Positions 7,877 to 15,599 of a DNA stretch of 64,000 nucleotides are shown here, piece by piece (positions within the stretch are counted from its first letter, which is position 1; every line of letters begins with the position of its first letter). Made by a program: the position numbers and the translations under genes. Under the pieces are notes generated by a model. It was not told the origin of the DNA, ran no database searches, and saw only the letters and a program-made list of their open reading frames with translations. Origin of the DNA: Pseudomonas sp. B21-015 (GTDB taxonomy: Bacteria > Pseudomonadota > Gammaproteobacteria > Pseudomonadales > Pseudomonadaceae); assembly GCF_024749285.1 (NCBI RefSeq), contig NZ_CP087196.1:5208001-5272000 (forward strand). The letters run 5' to 3'.

Positions 7877-8385
7877 CACTGCCCTCCTGCCGGTACGCCG
7901 GTCTGGCCGTTGCCCGCTTGTACGCCGCTATGCACATGTTTGATCTGGCTGATGCCGCCGGCAATCTGATCGCCCTGGGAGACGATCTTGCCGGTCTGGG
8001 TCAGGGTCGGTGTGTCGATGTTCACCGCGCTGCTGGCGCGGATGTTCAGGGTGGAGGTTTCGATGTCGATGATCCGCCCGCGCTTGAAGTGGATTTTGTC
8101 GCCTTCATCGGTGTAGATCGCCACTTCGCCAGCGGCCAGGGACTGGAGGCGATAGCGACGGTCGGCGACCACCAGCACGATGGCGTGAGAGCGATCACCG
8201 CCCAGGAAGGTGGCGATACCTTCGGCGCCGGCCAGCGGATTGCTGGTGAAACCGTAGGGTTCGAAGTGCTCCATGTCGTCGTTCACTTCACCGGCGGTGA
8301 GGCGCATTTGCAGCGATTGAAGTTTGGTGGCCGAGTTGGCGAGCACGACAGTGCCGCGCGCCAGAAGGCGTGTCAGTAGGCTCAT
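7876..8385 (-). CDS. Baseplate spike / assembly protein V (Mu gp45)
   Basis: 169 residues. N-terminal OB-like part (LLTRLLARGTVVLANSATKL, AGEVNDDMEHFEPYGFTS) followed by beta-helix-like repeats (LNIRASSAVNIDTPTLTQTG) and a tip with IKHVHSGVQ. The HxH pair in the tip is the iron-binding motif known from Mu and P2 central spikes, which pierce the target outer membrane. This is the spike of the Mu-like tail; the P2-like tail has its own at 26551-27162. Confidence 0.9.
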   Translation of the reverse strand: MSLLTRLLARGTVVLANSATKLQSLQMRLTAGEVNDDMEHFEPYGFTSNPLAGAEGIATFLGGDRSHAIVLVVADRRYRLQSLAAGEVAIYTDEGDKIHFKRGRIIDIETSTLNIRASSAVNIDTPTLTQTGKIVSQGDQIAGGISQIKHVHSGVQAGNGQTGVPAGGQ

Positions 8386-8422
8386 GGGTTGTTCTCAAGA
8401 GTCGGCGAAACACAGACAAACC

Positions 8423-8511
8423 TGTGGGAGCGGGCTTGCCCGCGATGGCGGTATGTCAGGCAAAGGAGCGTTGCAGCGAACACCGCTTTCGCGGGCAAGC
8501 CCGCTCCCACA
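8423..8511. repeat. BIME: inverted REP pair between gp44 and gp45 genes
   Basis: A 23-base REP unit (TGTGGGAGCGGGCTTGCCCG start, 8423-8445) and its inverted copy (8489-8511) flank a 43-base spacer. It fills most of the 185-base gap between 8386 and 8570. Same family as the pair at 49171-49260; a sister family (GAGCGAGCCTGCTCGCG core) is at 15481-15570 and 20037-20126. Such pairs are mobilised by RAYT transposases in pseudomonads. Confidence 0.9.
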
Positions 8512-8570
8512 GGGTTCGGCGTTGTTCACAGCATTGGCATTCCAGATGCCATTTAGGGTAAGTGTCGAGC

Positions 8571-9614
8571 TCAGGTTTTCTTCGGGGGCTCGGGATTAGC
8601 GTCGAAGGTATGCGGCGGTGCGACTTGCAGGGTGGTGACCGAGCCTTGCGCCGATAGCGAATACGTCACTTTGGAGATCAGCATGTCGTCATCGAACCCC
8701 AGCACCGGGTCCTTGACCCTGACCTGCGTGTTATGGCGCCACAGATCGCCGTTCGATTGCCGCCAGCCCTGCACCTGATAGGTGGTGGTTTTGGCCTTGC
8801 CCACGCGGGTGGCGCTTTCCCAGTTGGCCCGCTGCAAGGCGAGATCGGGATTGATCTGCATGCCTTCGTTGATCACCGTGACCCGCCGACGCTTGTAGCT
8901 CAGGTCGGCGGACACCGATTCAACCTCGCTGACCGCTGCCCCGCTCTTCTTGTCCGTGCCCTTGTGCTGGCCGATGACCCGGTATTCGGAGAACACCTGG
9001 CTGTAATCCATCGGCGCGTTAGCCGACAGTATATTTTTCCCCAGCTCCAGCGCATCACTGGCCCGGCCACCGCTACCAGGCTTGGCCAGCACCAACCGGC
9101 CCTGGGCATCATCGGTAGAAAACACCCGGAACAATGTCAGCAAGCGGTCGATGGATTGAAACACCGTTTCCCCCGGCACGATGGTGTGACTGCTGAGCCG
9201 GGCGGTCTCGGGAATTTCACTGACCACAAAGACCTTGTAGGTGATCGCCAGCGCTTCGACGATGCTCAACAGCGATTGCTCATGCCATTGGTTCGGGCGG
9301 TTGGTCGCGGCGCAATCCACCAGGTCCTGGGTACAGGAACTGCCTTCGATGTTCAGGCTGATCTGCCGCCCGTCATAACTGATCGGGGCCTTGAACACAT
9401 ACCCGGTCAGCACCAGATCCTGGCCGATGTGCACTTCACAGGCGTCACCGGGCTGGATCCGTTTGTCCACGGTCTGCCCCGGCCATTGCCAGGTGATATT
9501 GAGTTTAAAGGTGCGGAACTGGCGCTCCAGATCCGCAGTGATTTCCACGCTTTTCCAGCCGCCGTATTCCAGGCCGCCGACGGTCAGGGTGACCCGGTTA
9601 TCCATGTCGTTCAT
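8571..9614 (-). CDS. Baseplate hub protein, Mu gp44 (gpP) family
   Basis: 347 residues from ATG 9614 with GGGGAG six bases upstream. Landmarks are RVTLTVGGLEYGGWKSVEIT at the start, IQPGDACEVHIGQDLVLTGYV and TTYQVQGWRQSNGDLWRHNT. This family forms the trimeric hub (gp27-like) that joins tail tube and spike. It starts directly after the gp43 stop codon and is followed by a BIME and then the spike gene. The P2-like module has the unrelated-looking gpD hub at 15600-16628. Confidence 0.9.
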   Translation of the reverse strand: MNDMDNRVTLTVGGLEYGGWKSVEITADLERQFRTFKLNITWQWPGQTVDKRIQPGDACEVHIGQDLVLTGYVFKAPISYDGRQISLNIEGSSCTQDLVDCAATNRPNQWHEQSLLSIVEALAITYKVFVVSEIPETARLSSHTIVPGETVFQSIDRLLTLFRVFSTDDAQGRLVLAKPGSGGRASDALELGKNILSANAPMDYSQVFSEYRVIGQHKGTDKKSGAAVSEVESVSADLSYKRRRVTVINEGMQINPDLALQRANWESATRVGKAKTTTYQVQGWRQSNGDLWRHNTQVRVKDPVLGFDDDMLISKVTYSLSAQGSVTTLQVAPPHTFDANPEPPKKT

Positions 9615-9617
9615 GGC

Positions 9618-10856
9618 TCACTCCCCGGAGACTTTCACATCGTTCGGCGGCAGGAACAACGGATGGGCAACACCGTTGCGCTGAGTCACTTCCGTGACCC
9701 GCGTGGCATCGGCAAATTGCCGATAGGCCACGACGACGGCAGGCAAACTCTCCTGAAAGGATTTACTGACCAGCCGCACGCCGGATGACGCCACCGCCTT
9801 GAGGTGCGCATTCAACGCCTGCTTCACATCATTGATGGCCTGGTAGTGCGAGGGATTGGCCTTGTTCAATGCCAGTTGGAGCGCTTCGTTCAACTCCTTT
9901 TGCAACAACTGCAAATCGTCGGTGACCGGCACTTCCTGACGGGTGACCGGCTGCAGCGTCTGATGATCCAGCGACGGCCGCGAGACCAGTTTCACCGGTG
10001 TCGACGCCACTGGCATCGAGGCGACCCATTGCGCCACTTTGACCAGCAACGTGTCCTGCACCAGATCGGCCATGGCTTGCGCCGCGGCCGTGGTGTCCTT
10101 GCCGGTGGTGAGCTTCGGCGCATCGGCCTTGCGGATGGCTTCGAGCTGCTGGGACACGTCGGCAATCACGCCACGATAGCCCTCCTTCGCGAAGTCCTTG
10201 AGCGATTTGATATCGCCGAGCAATCCCTTGAATTCCGCCGCCACTTCCTTGGGCAATTCCTTGACCGCCTTGACCAGCTCGGTGATCTGCCGGTACTGCT
10301 CGATCAACGGTTTGAGCTGTTCCTTGATGACGTCATACACCCCGGTCAGGCTGTTGCGCAGATTGGCGATGCCGATTCGCGCGGCCTTGATCAGGGTCAT
10401 GGCCTGTTCGAACCGCGCCACTGCCGAGCCCAGCAAGGTGTCGGCCTTGGCCAGCAGCACCTTCTGCGTGCTGACCGTGGCCGTCGGAAACGGCAGCGGT
10501 TCATCGGGGTAAAACTTCAGCGCAAAGGTCACCAGCCCGCCGTCCTGGCGGGTGTGGGTCATGTCGCATTCGCCAACCTTGACTTGTAGCCGCCCCAGCC
10601 ACGGGTGCACCAGTTCGCCGCTGCCCGCCTCCAGCGCCTTGAGCAGCTTGTCGCGCTGCTCCAGGCAATCGGGACCGACGATGAACGCCGTCAGATCGTG
10701 GGTCTTCGCCTGCTGGCCAAGGCCCTCGAAAAACGGCAGGTCCCGCTGCGGGTACTCGTGCAACTGGCCCTTTTTACCGACCGGGGTTTTCGCCTGATCG
10801 ACCCAGAAACCGACACCGCGAAAAGATGCCGGCAACAAACGGTCACGCCAGTTCAT
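9618..10856 (-). CDS. Mu gp43-like 'DNA circularization' tail/baseplate protein
   Basis: 412 residues. The N-terminal domain (MNWRDRLLPASFRGVGFWVD, RDLPFFEGLGQQAKTHDLTAFIVG) is the family called DNA circularization N-terminal in databases, named after a Mu gene product. In contractile tails it sits between tape measure and hub and is regarded as a tube/baseplate initiator. The C-terminal two thirds are helical. A role in DNA circularization is unlikely here because the locus has no DNA packaging genes. It overlaps the tape measure gene by 14 bases. Confidence 0.87.
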   Translation of the reverse strand: MNWRDRLLPASFRGVGFWVDQAKTPVGKKGQLHEYPQRDLPFFEGLGQQAKTHDLTAFIVGPDCLEQRDKLLKALEAGSGELVHPWLGRLQVKVGECDMTHTRQDGGLVTFALKFYPDEPLPFPTATVSTQKVLLAKADTLLGSAVARFEQAMTLIKAARIGIANLRNSLTGVYDVIKEQLKPLIEQYRQITELVKAVKELPKEVAAEFKGLLGDIKSLKDFAKEGYRGVIADVSQQLEAIRKADAPKLTTGKDTTAAAQAMADLVQDTLLVKVAQWVASMPVASTPVKLVSRPSLDHQTLQPVTRQEVPVTDDLQLLQKELNEALQLALNKANPSHYQAINDVKQALNAHLKAVASSGVRLVSKSFQESLPAVVVAYRQFADATRVTEVTQRNGVAHPLFLPPNDVKVSGE

Positions 10857-12342
10857 TGGAACCTCCCATAGACAGCGAGCGATAGCCGATGCGCGAATTG
10901 AGCGACAGCCCCGGTTGATTGGTTTGCGGTTGATCGGTGCGCAGGCCGGCCGGCGCGTTTTCGAAGCGCACGGTCAGGCCGCCTTCGAGTTGCGTGCGGT
11001 TGTTGGCGGCGCTTTGCTGGATCAGGGTGTTGGAGTTTTGGGTCAGAGAACCGGGCTGCATCGACGACTTGAGCGGCAAACTGCCGGGAGTCGCCAACGC
11101 GTTTGAGGGTTGCTCGGTAGCGGCATTAATGAACGCCGCCGCCGGCGCAAACTCACCCTTGCCATCGGCATTGGTTTTCTTTTGCACCTCGGTGAAGTCT
11201 TCGACCTTCCCGGTAATTTTGGCGATAAAGCCACCAACGCTGCCGCCCAGCATCTCCTGGATCGGCGCCAGAATGGCCCGGAGCTGTTCCGCTTTTTCAC
11301 TGAAAAACTGAACCACAGATGCCCATGTTTCGCTCAGTGCGTCCAAGGGCGACCAAGTGAACAGGCCGCTGAGGTAGGAAAAGAACGCCTGCGCCCCAAG
11401 CTTGATTGACTCCCAGTACCCCGAGAACACGGCAGGCACCTGACCCCAAGCCGCGGCAATGGCGTCCAGCGGGACCCAGTCGAACAGGCTGCGCAGTTTC
11501 TCCTTCACCGGCACGGTCAGTGCCATGAGCAGATCCCAGATGGCCGCAAACAAACCGACAATGGCCCCCCAGTTGTTCAGGATCATTCCGTAAGGCGTCC
11601 AGGCAAACCACGCCTTGAGGAAATCGAATCCCGCACTCACGACTGCTTTGACTTGATCAAAAATGGCCGAGAAAACGCCGCTGATCGGCGCCCAGTAACT
11701 GACGACCTTTTGCCAGAGCCCGGCGAAGAACGTCGAAATCGGTTCCCAGTTGGCAATGATCAAACCGGCCGCCAGGGCAATGCCCATGGCAACCAACATG
11801 ATCGGATTGGTCTTGAGCACCATGCTCATCAGATCGAACACCTGAGTGGCGCCGGTCACGGCGGTTTGCATCGCAGAGAACGCAATGGCCCCTGCCGCCA
11901 GGCCTTCGACCAGTTTCGGGTTGTCGTTGAGCAGACTGCCGACACCGGTCAGCAACGGCTCAAGACCGACCACTACCGCTCCGACCGCCGGCAACAGCGC
12001 GGCATCCACGGCGGCGGAGACTTTTTCCATCGACGCGCTGAACACATTCAGGTTCTGCGTGGCGGTTTTCGGCGCAGCGGGCATGTCGACCGTTTTGGCC
12101 GTCTCACTGACCTCGGCCAATTTGCCCTGGAACGCAGCAGACGCCTTGATCCCGTCCACGAACGGCGTGATCACGCTGCCGCCCTTGAACAGACCGCTGA
12201 TGTCCAGTTTGCCGAGGCCGGTCTGCTCCAGGTTTTTCTTGAAGCTTTCGACTTTTGCCCGCAGGGCGCCGAGTTTGGGTGACAGTTCGTCGATGCCCGT
12301 GAGCAGCACCGAGGTTTTCTCTTTCGTTTGTGTGTCTGCCAT
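10843..12342 (-). CDS. Tape measure protein of the Mu-like tail
   Basis: 499 residues from ATG 12342, overlapping the frameshifted chaperone stop (TGATG); the GTG codon just before is less likely. Helical N-terminus (ALRAKVESFKKNLEQTGLGK), a hydrophobic middle (IMLVAMGIALAAGLIIANW) and repeated Trp-rich segments (FFAGLWQKVVSYWAPISGVF, LRSLFDWVPLDAIAAAWGQV). It sets the length of the tail tube. It is clearly shorter than the 684-residue tape measure of the P2-like module, so the two particles should differ in length. Confidence 0.88.
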   Translation of the reverse strand: MADTQTKEKTSVLLTGIDELSPKLGALRAKVESFKKNLEQTGLGKLDISGLFKGGSVITPFVDGIKASAAFQGKLAEVSETAKTVDMPAAPKTATQNLNVFSASMEKVSAAVDAALLPAVGAVVVGLEPLLTGVGSLLNDNPKLVEGLAAGAIAFSAMQTAVTGATQVFDLMSMVLKTNPIMLVAMGIALAAGLIIANWEPISTFFAGLWQKVVSYWAPISGVFSAIFDQVKAVVSAGFDFLKAWFAWTPYGMILNNWGAIVGLFAAIWDLLMALTVPVKEKLRSLFDWVPLDAIAAAWGQVPAVFSGYWESIKLGAQAFFSYLSGLFTWSPLDALSETWASVVQFFSEKAEQLRAILAPIQEMLGGSVGGFIAKITGKVEDFTEVQKKTNADGKGEFAPAAAFINAATEQPSNALATPGSLPLKSSMQPGSLTQNSNTLIQQSAANNRTQLEGGLTVRFENAPAGLRTDQPQTNQPGLSLNSRIGYRSLSMGGSNELA

Positions 12343-12769
12343 CACTGCACCTGCTGCATCGCATTGATCCGTTGCGCGTGCTCCAGCGATTCGCGGAGCA
12401 CATCCAGTGGCCTGGCCATCATCTGTTCGGGGTCAACCTTCCAGAACCAGGCCAGGTCATAGGCGACTGCGATCAGGTCGGTGATGGCGCCGACGCCGCA
12501 CTCATGAAAAAACTCGCGACGGCCCAACTCAGCGCGTTGAGGTCAGCCAGGTCCAGCTGGTTGACCGACGACGGCGGGATGCCGGCGCACACGGCGATGT
12601 ATTTGGCCGCGACGTCCATGTCGAGGCTGACCTCTTCGCTCTTGTCGATCTTGTACGGCAGCGCCTTGATCGCCCGCACTTCCTGCACCGTCGGGCGGCG
12701 CAGGTTGAGTTCGGTCAAGGGCTCGCCGTGGGCTTCGATCGCAACTTGAAGCTTCACGGCGTTGCTCAT
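12342..12769 (-). CDS. Tail assembly chaperone, -1 frameshift product (gp41-42-like fusion)
   Basis: Joint reading of two overlapping frames. The zero frame runs from 12769 to the slippery heptamer T TTT TTC (12512-12506, minus strand). After slipping back one base translation continues with HECGVGAITDLIAVAYDLAW and ends at 12342. The fusion would have 88 + 54 = 142 residues. In P2 (E/E') and lambda (G/GT) such frameshifts make a minor long form that recruits the tape measure, and the gene immediately before the tape measure is the expected place. The frameshift is inferred, not shown. Confidence 0.72.
12473..12769 (-). CDS. Tail assembly chaperone, short form (Mu gp41 / P2 gpE family)
   Basis: 98 residues, the non-shifted product. 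Landmarks are VKLQVAIEAHGEPLTELNLR, RRPTVQEVRAIKALPY and YIAVCAGIPPSSVNQLDLAD, typical of the E/41/14 tail assembly family (Phage_TAC_7). The last ten codons (MSAASAPSPT) are used only when the ribosome does not slip. It starts with a 4-base overlap on the end of the tube gene. Confidence 0.88.
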   Translation of the reverse strand: MSNAVKLQVAIEAHGEPLTELNLRRPTVQEVRAIKALPYKIDKSEEVSLDMDVAAKYIAVCAGIPPSSVNQLDLADLNALSWAVASFFMSAASAPSPT

Positions 12770-13113
12770 TGCCAGGTCCCCTTGATGCCTTCGAATTTCA
12801 GTTCGATGGTGGCGTCATCGCCTTTGGATACCGGCTCTTCCACCAGGTAGGCGCCGGCCAGCACGTAGACTTTGCCGTTGCTGAATTCGCAGGTGACGGT
12901 CATGTCGGAGCCTGCGATCAGTTGCTTGAGCGGGAAGTCCGCGGTGTGCAGCGCCGTCACTTTGAACGACGGCGCGATGTCGGTTTCCTTGTAGAAACCC
13001 GGCACGACGGTTTCCCGTTTAACGGCCATCAAGGGCGCTTCGCAGCCGCCATTGATGGTCAATTGAGCGCCGTCCACTTTGACGTAGCAGGTGCCCGCAA
13101 TCAGTTGACCCAT
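12766..13113 (-). CDS. Tail tube protein of the Mu-like tail (gp40 family)
   Basis: 115 residues from ATG 13113 (MGQLIAGTCYVKVDGAQLTI), with GGGAGA seven bases upstream; a longer frame to 13143 runs into a terminator hairpin and is rejected. Landmarks are GTCYVKVDGAQLTINGG near the start and the central VTALHTADFPLKQL. It polymerises into the inner tube that is driven through the target envelope. It follows the sheath gene, separated by an intrinsic terminator. Confidence 0.92.
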   Translation of the reverse strand: MGQLIAGTCYVKVDGAQLTINGGCEAPLMAVKRETVVPGFYKETDIAPSFKVTALHTADFPLKQLIAGSDMTVTCEFSNGKVYVLAGAYLVEEPVSKGDDATIELKFEGIKGTWQ

Positions 13114-13132
13114 GGTGTTTCTCCCTTCAAAT

Positions 13133-13155
13133 AAAAAGCCCACGCGGGGTGGGCT
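13133..13155 (-). terminator. Intrinsic terminator between sheath and tube genes
   Basis: AGCCCAC (13155-13149, read on minus) pairs with GTGGGCT (13143-13137) around a 5-base loop and is followed by five Ts. It sits between the sheath stop (13181) and the tube ribosome site (13121-13126), so only part of the transcripts should read on, unless antitermination acts. Confidence 0.7.
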
Positions 13156-13180
13156 GAATTCACACAGTCAAGCGCAGCGA

Positions 13181-14677
13181 TCAGGCGGCGGCGTCGTACT
13201 GCAGACGGAACTGGTTAAGCAGCGCGAACACGCGCAGGCCATTGATGTAATCCGGCGGGAACAGCACGTTGACCCGGCTCGGGTCCTGAACATCGCGCTC
13301 GACGATCAGGTGTTCGGCGAACAGCTCGGCGTTTTCCACGTGGCCTTCCAGTTCGAGCTTGGCGTACTGGGCGATCAGCTCACCGCGAAGGGTGCTCGGG
13401 GTGACGATGGGCTGGCCGGCACCGAAACGGGTGCCGTCGGAGGCCAGTTTGTGGCGACCGTATTTGCTGGTGATCACGCTTTGCAGGCGACGCACGATGA
13501 ACGCCGACTGGTGCATGGTTTCACTGTCCAGGTAGGAGTTGTCTGCCTGGCCATAGGCGTTCTTCTGATAGGTGGTGATCGAACGCTGAATGCGCACGTA
13601 GCCGCCTTCGTAGTACGCGGTGGCGATGCCGTAGTTGAGCAACGACTGACGCTCGGTCAGGGTGAAACGCTCGCTCGCCGGTGCCGGGTCGAGACCTGGC
13701 AGGCTGCCGCTTTGGGTCGGACGGCTGGCGTCGGCCGAGATAAACACCGAGGTGCGCGCGGCCAGTGCGGCGGCCTGCACCCAGAACGGCTGCGGGACGC
13801 CCGGTTCCAGCGCCTGGATGGTCATGTGCTGGTCGTTACGCGCTTGCCCTGCCGCCACCAGAGTACCGATGGTGCCGCGCTTGGCGCTGTAGACGTGACC
13901 GAACAATTGCTTGGCCCAGGACCACCGACCGGTGCTGTCATCCATGACGGCTTGCCAGGTGTTGAGGGTCGACAGATCCGACCACGGCATGCAGATGAAC
14001 TCGAACGGTTCATCGCCCAGCGCCGCCACGGCGGCCACTTGATCCGGCACACCGGCGCCGCCGGTCATGGCGGTGATGGCCGAGGTCAGGCCCGCCGGGG
14101 TTTCTTCGCCGTTGCTCTTGCCCAGGCGATTGAATTGCAGGCTGATGTCGTTGCCGCTGTCGCCAGTCCATTTGGCGCTCAGGGTGACCACACCTTCGAC
14201 TGCCGCAGCAGTGACAGGCAGATCGGCGCTGGCGTTGATTTTCAGTGCCAGGGCCGTGGCCGCTTGCGCCGCGGTGGCGCCGTTGACGATGGCCGCCTGA
14301 ACACGAACGCCACCGACGTACAGGTTGAGCACGCCGCTTTGGGTCGCTGCACCCGTCAGGGTCAGCACGCCTTTGGCAATGCTGCCCTCAGTGTTGTGCA
14401 ACGGCAGGCACCAGATCTCGCCGATCGGGTCGGTCTTGCGCCAGGTTTCGTACATCGAGGCGAGCATCGAGCCCTGGCCGCCAATGCTTTTGGCCAGCGC
14501 CACGCTGGACACCAGCACCAGTTTGCCGGTGTCGGCCGGCGCAATGTTGTCGTTGACCTGAGCGACGATCAGGCGGCGCATGGCCGACGACGCGCTATTG
14601 GCAGCCGAGTTGTCCATTTCGGCATAGAACAACGGAACACGAATGTCCGCGGGGATGTTACTGAATCCGATCGCCAT
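13181..14677 (-). CDS. Contractile tail sheath protein (Mu gpL/gp39 family)
   Basis: 498 residues from ATG 14677, one base overlapping the stop of the upstream small gene (TAATG); the longer frame up to 14752 lies inside that gene and is rejected. Landmarks are IGFSNIPADIRVPLFYAEMD, WCLPLHNTEG and the C-terminal RVNVLFPPDYINGLRVFALL followed by NQFRLQY. It builds the contractile outer cylinder. It is different in size and sequence from the 388-residue P2-type sheath at 20660-21826, which confirms two independent tails. Confidence 0.95.
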   Translation of the reverse strand: MAIGFSNIPADIRVPLFYAEMDNSAANSASSAMRRLIVAQVNDNIAPADTGKLVLVSSVALAKSIGGQGSMLASMYETWRKTDPIGEIWCLPLHNTEGSIAKGVLTLTGAATQSGVLNLYVGGVRVQAAIVNGATAAQAATALALKINASADLPVTAAAVEGVVTLSAKWTGDSGNDISLQFNRLGKSNGEETPAGLTSAITAMTGGAGVPDQVAAVAALGDEPFEFICMPWSDLSTLNTWQAVMDDSTGRWSWAKQLFGHVYSAKRGTIGTLVAAGQARNDQHMTIQALEPGVPQPFWVQAAALAARTSVFISADASRPTQSGSLPGLDPAPASERFTLTERQSLLNYGIATAYYEGGYVRIQRSITTYQKNAYGQADNSYLDSETMHQSAFIVRRLQSVITSKYGRHKLASDGTRFGAGQPIVTPSTLRGELIAQYAKLELEGHVENAELFAEHLIVERDVQDPSRVNVLFPPDYINGLRVFALLNQFRLQYDAAA

Positions 14678-14859
14678 TATTTGGCTCCCTGTGGTTTCGC
14701 CGCTTTCACGGCTTTGGTAGTGATATCGCCATCGGCCAGACGTCGACGCCACCAGGCGTTGTCCGGCACTTCACGGCCCTCGAGGGGCAACAGATCGCCC
14801 GCTTCCGGGTCCGGCACGGCACGGCCCGGGGCCGGCAGCACGGTGATGCGTTTGCTCAT
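14677..14859 (-). CDS. Small sheath-associated protein, DUF2635 (Mu gp38)
   Basis: 60 residues: MSKRITVLPAPGRAVPDPEA at the start, then LLPLEGREVPDNAWWRRRLA. This is the DUF2635 pattern of a small protein always placed directly before Mu-type sheath genes. Function is not known. It overlaps gp37 by 4 bases and the sheath by 1 base. Confidence 0.85.
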   Translation of the reverse strand: MSKRITVLPAPGRAVPDPEAGDLLPLEGREVPDNAWWRRRLADGDITTKAVKAAKPQGAK

Positions 14860-15440
14860 GGGTTTACGTCTCCAGAGAAAGTCAGTTCCAGGCGCCCGTC
14901 GGGGCCTGGGCGTTGCAGATTGGGGTCCGCCGGATCGATCGCATCGACCCGCACGGTGACCCCGGTAAAGGACGACAAGCCGTCCAGTTCACGCTCGTGC
15001 CAGCTTTCTGCCGGTTGACCCGGCAGATTGCGGCCGAGCTGGAATTCGGTAAAAAAGCGCAGGCGGTAGAGCACGCGGCTGCTGTTGATGGAAACCAGTT
15101 CGCCGCCGTCATAGGCGATGGCGTCGTAGCCATTGCCGGGCTTGAAACCCACCAGTGCGCGCCACAGTTCGGCACGTAAGTCATGCAGTAGATCCAGCGC
15201 GTTTGTGGCGTCCGTGGTGTCGAGCACCAGGGTCACTTCGAAGCGGTCACGGATCGGTTGCAGCATCAGGTTTTGCGCCACGCTCTTGCTCGCCAGATCG
15301 GCAATCGGCACCACATAGGCGCAAGGTGTTTGCAGCGGGGTGTTGGCTTGCAGCGTGGCGAGATCGATGCCAGCGGCCACGCGATTGGCCAGGGTTGGGC
15401 ATTGCTCACGCAACTGCGTGAGGATCGGGGTGATCTTCAT
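14856..15440 (-). CDS. Tail terminator-like protein, phage Gp37 family (Mu gp37)
   Basis: 194 residues from ATG 15440 (MKITPILTQLREQCPTLANR). The frame is open further upstream but passes through a BIME repeat, so that part is discarded. Landmarks are LREQCPTLANRVAAGIDLAT, DRFEVTLVLDT and VLYRLRFFTEFQLGR. Mu gp37 is thought to cap the tail tube/sheath. It is the first gene of the Mu-like module and is separated from the last gene of the P2-like module by the BIME at 15481-15570. Confidence 0.85.
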   Translation of the reverse strand: MKITPILTQLREQCPTLANRVAAGIDLATLQANTPLQTPCAYVVPIADLASKSVAQNLMLQPIRDRFEVTLVLDTTDATNALDLLHDLRAELWRALVGFKPGNGYDAIAYDGGELVSINSSRVLYRLRFFTEFQLGRNLPGQPAESWHERELDGLSSFTGVTVRVDAIDPADPNLQRPGPDGRLELTFSGDVNP

Positions 15441-15480
15441 GGAGGTGCTCCAGACTCGAATGAAAGGTGCCGCAGGAACG

Positions 15481-15570
15481 TGTGGGAGCGAGCCTGCTCG
15501 CGATAGCGGCGGGTCTGGCGCCATCGATGTTGAATGAGCGGCCATCTTCGCGAGCAGGCTCGCTCTCACA
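15481..15570. repeat. BIME: inverted REP pair at the junction of the two tail modules
   Basis: REP unit TGTGGGAGCGAGCCTGCTCG... (15481-15503) and inverted copy (15548-15570, one mismatch) with a 44-base spacer. It occupies the 159-base gap between gpD of the P2-like module and gp37 of the Mu-like module, that is, exactly the border between the two tailocins. It belongs to the same REP family as 20037-20126. Confidence 0.9.
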
Positions 15571-15599
15571 GGGCTCTGCGCGTTGGCTACAGGTTTGGA

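Noticed and set aside
15441..15569. N-terminal extension of the gp37-like protein
   Set aside because: It is a translation of the junction BIME; the same peptide (RAGSLP) appears in frames across the other BIMEs.
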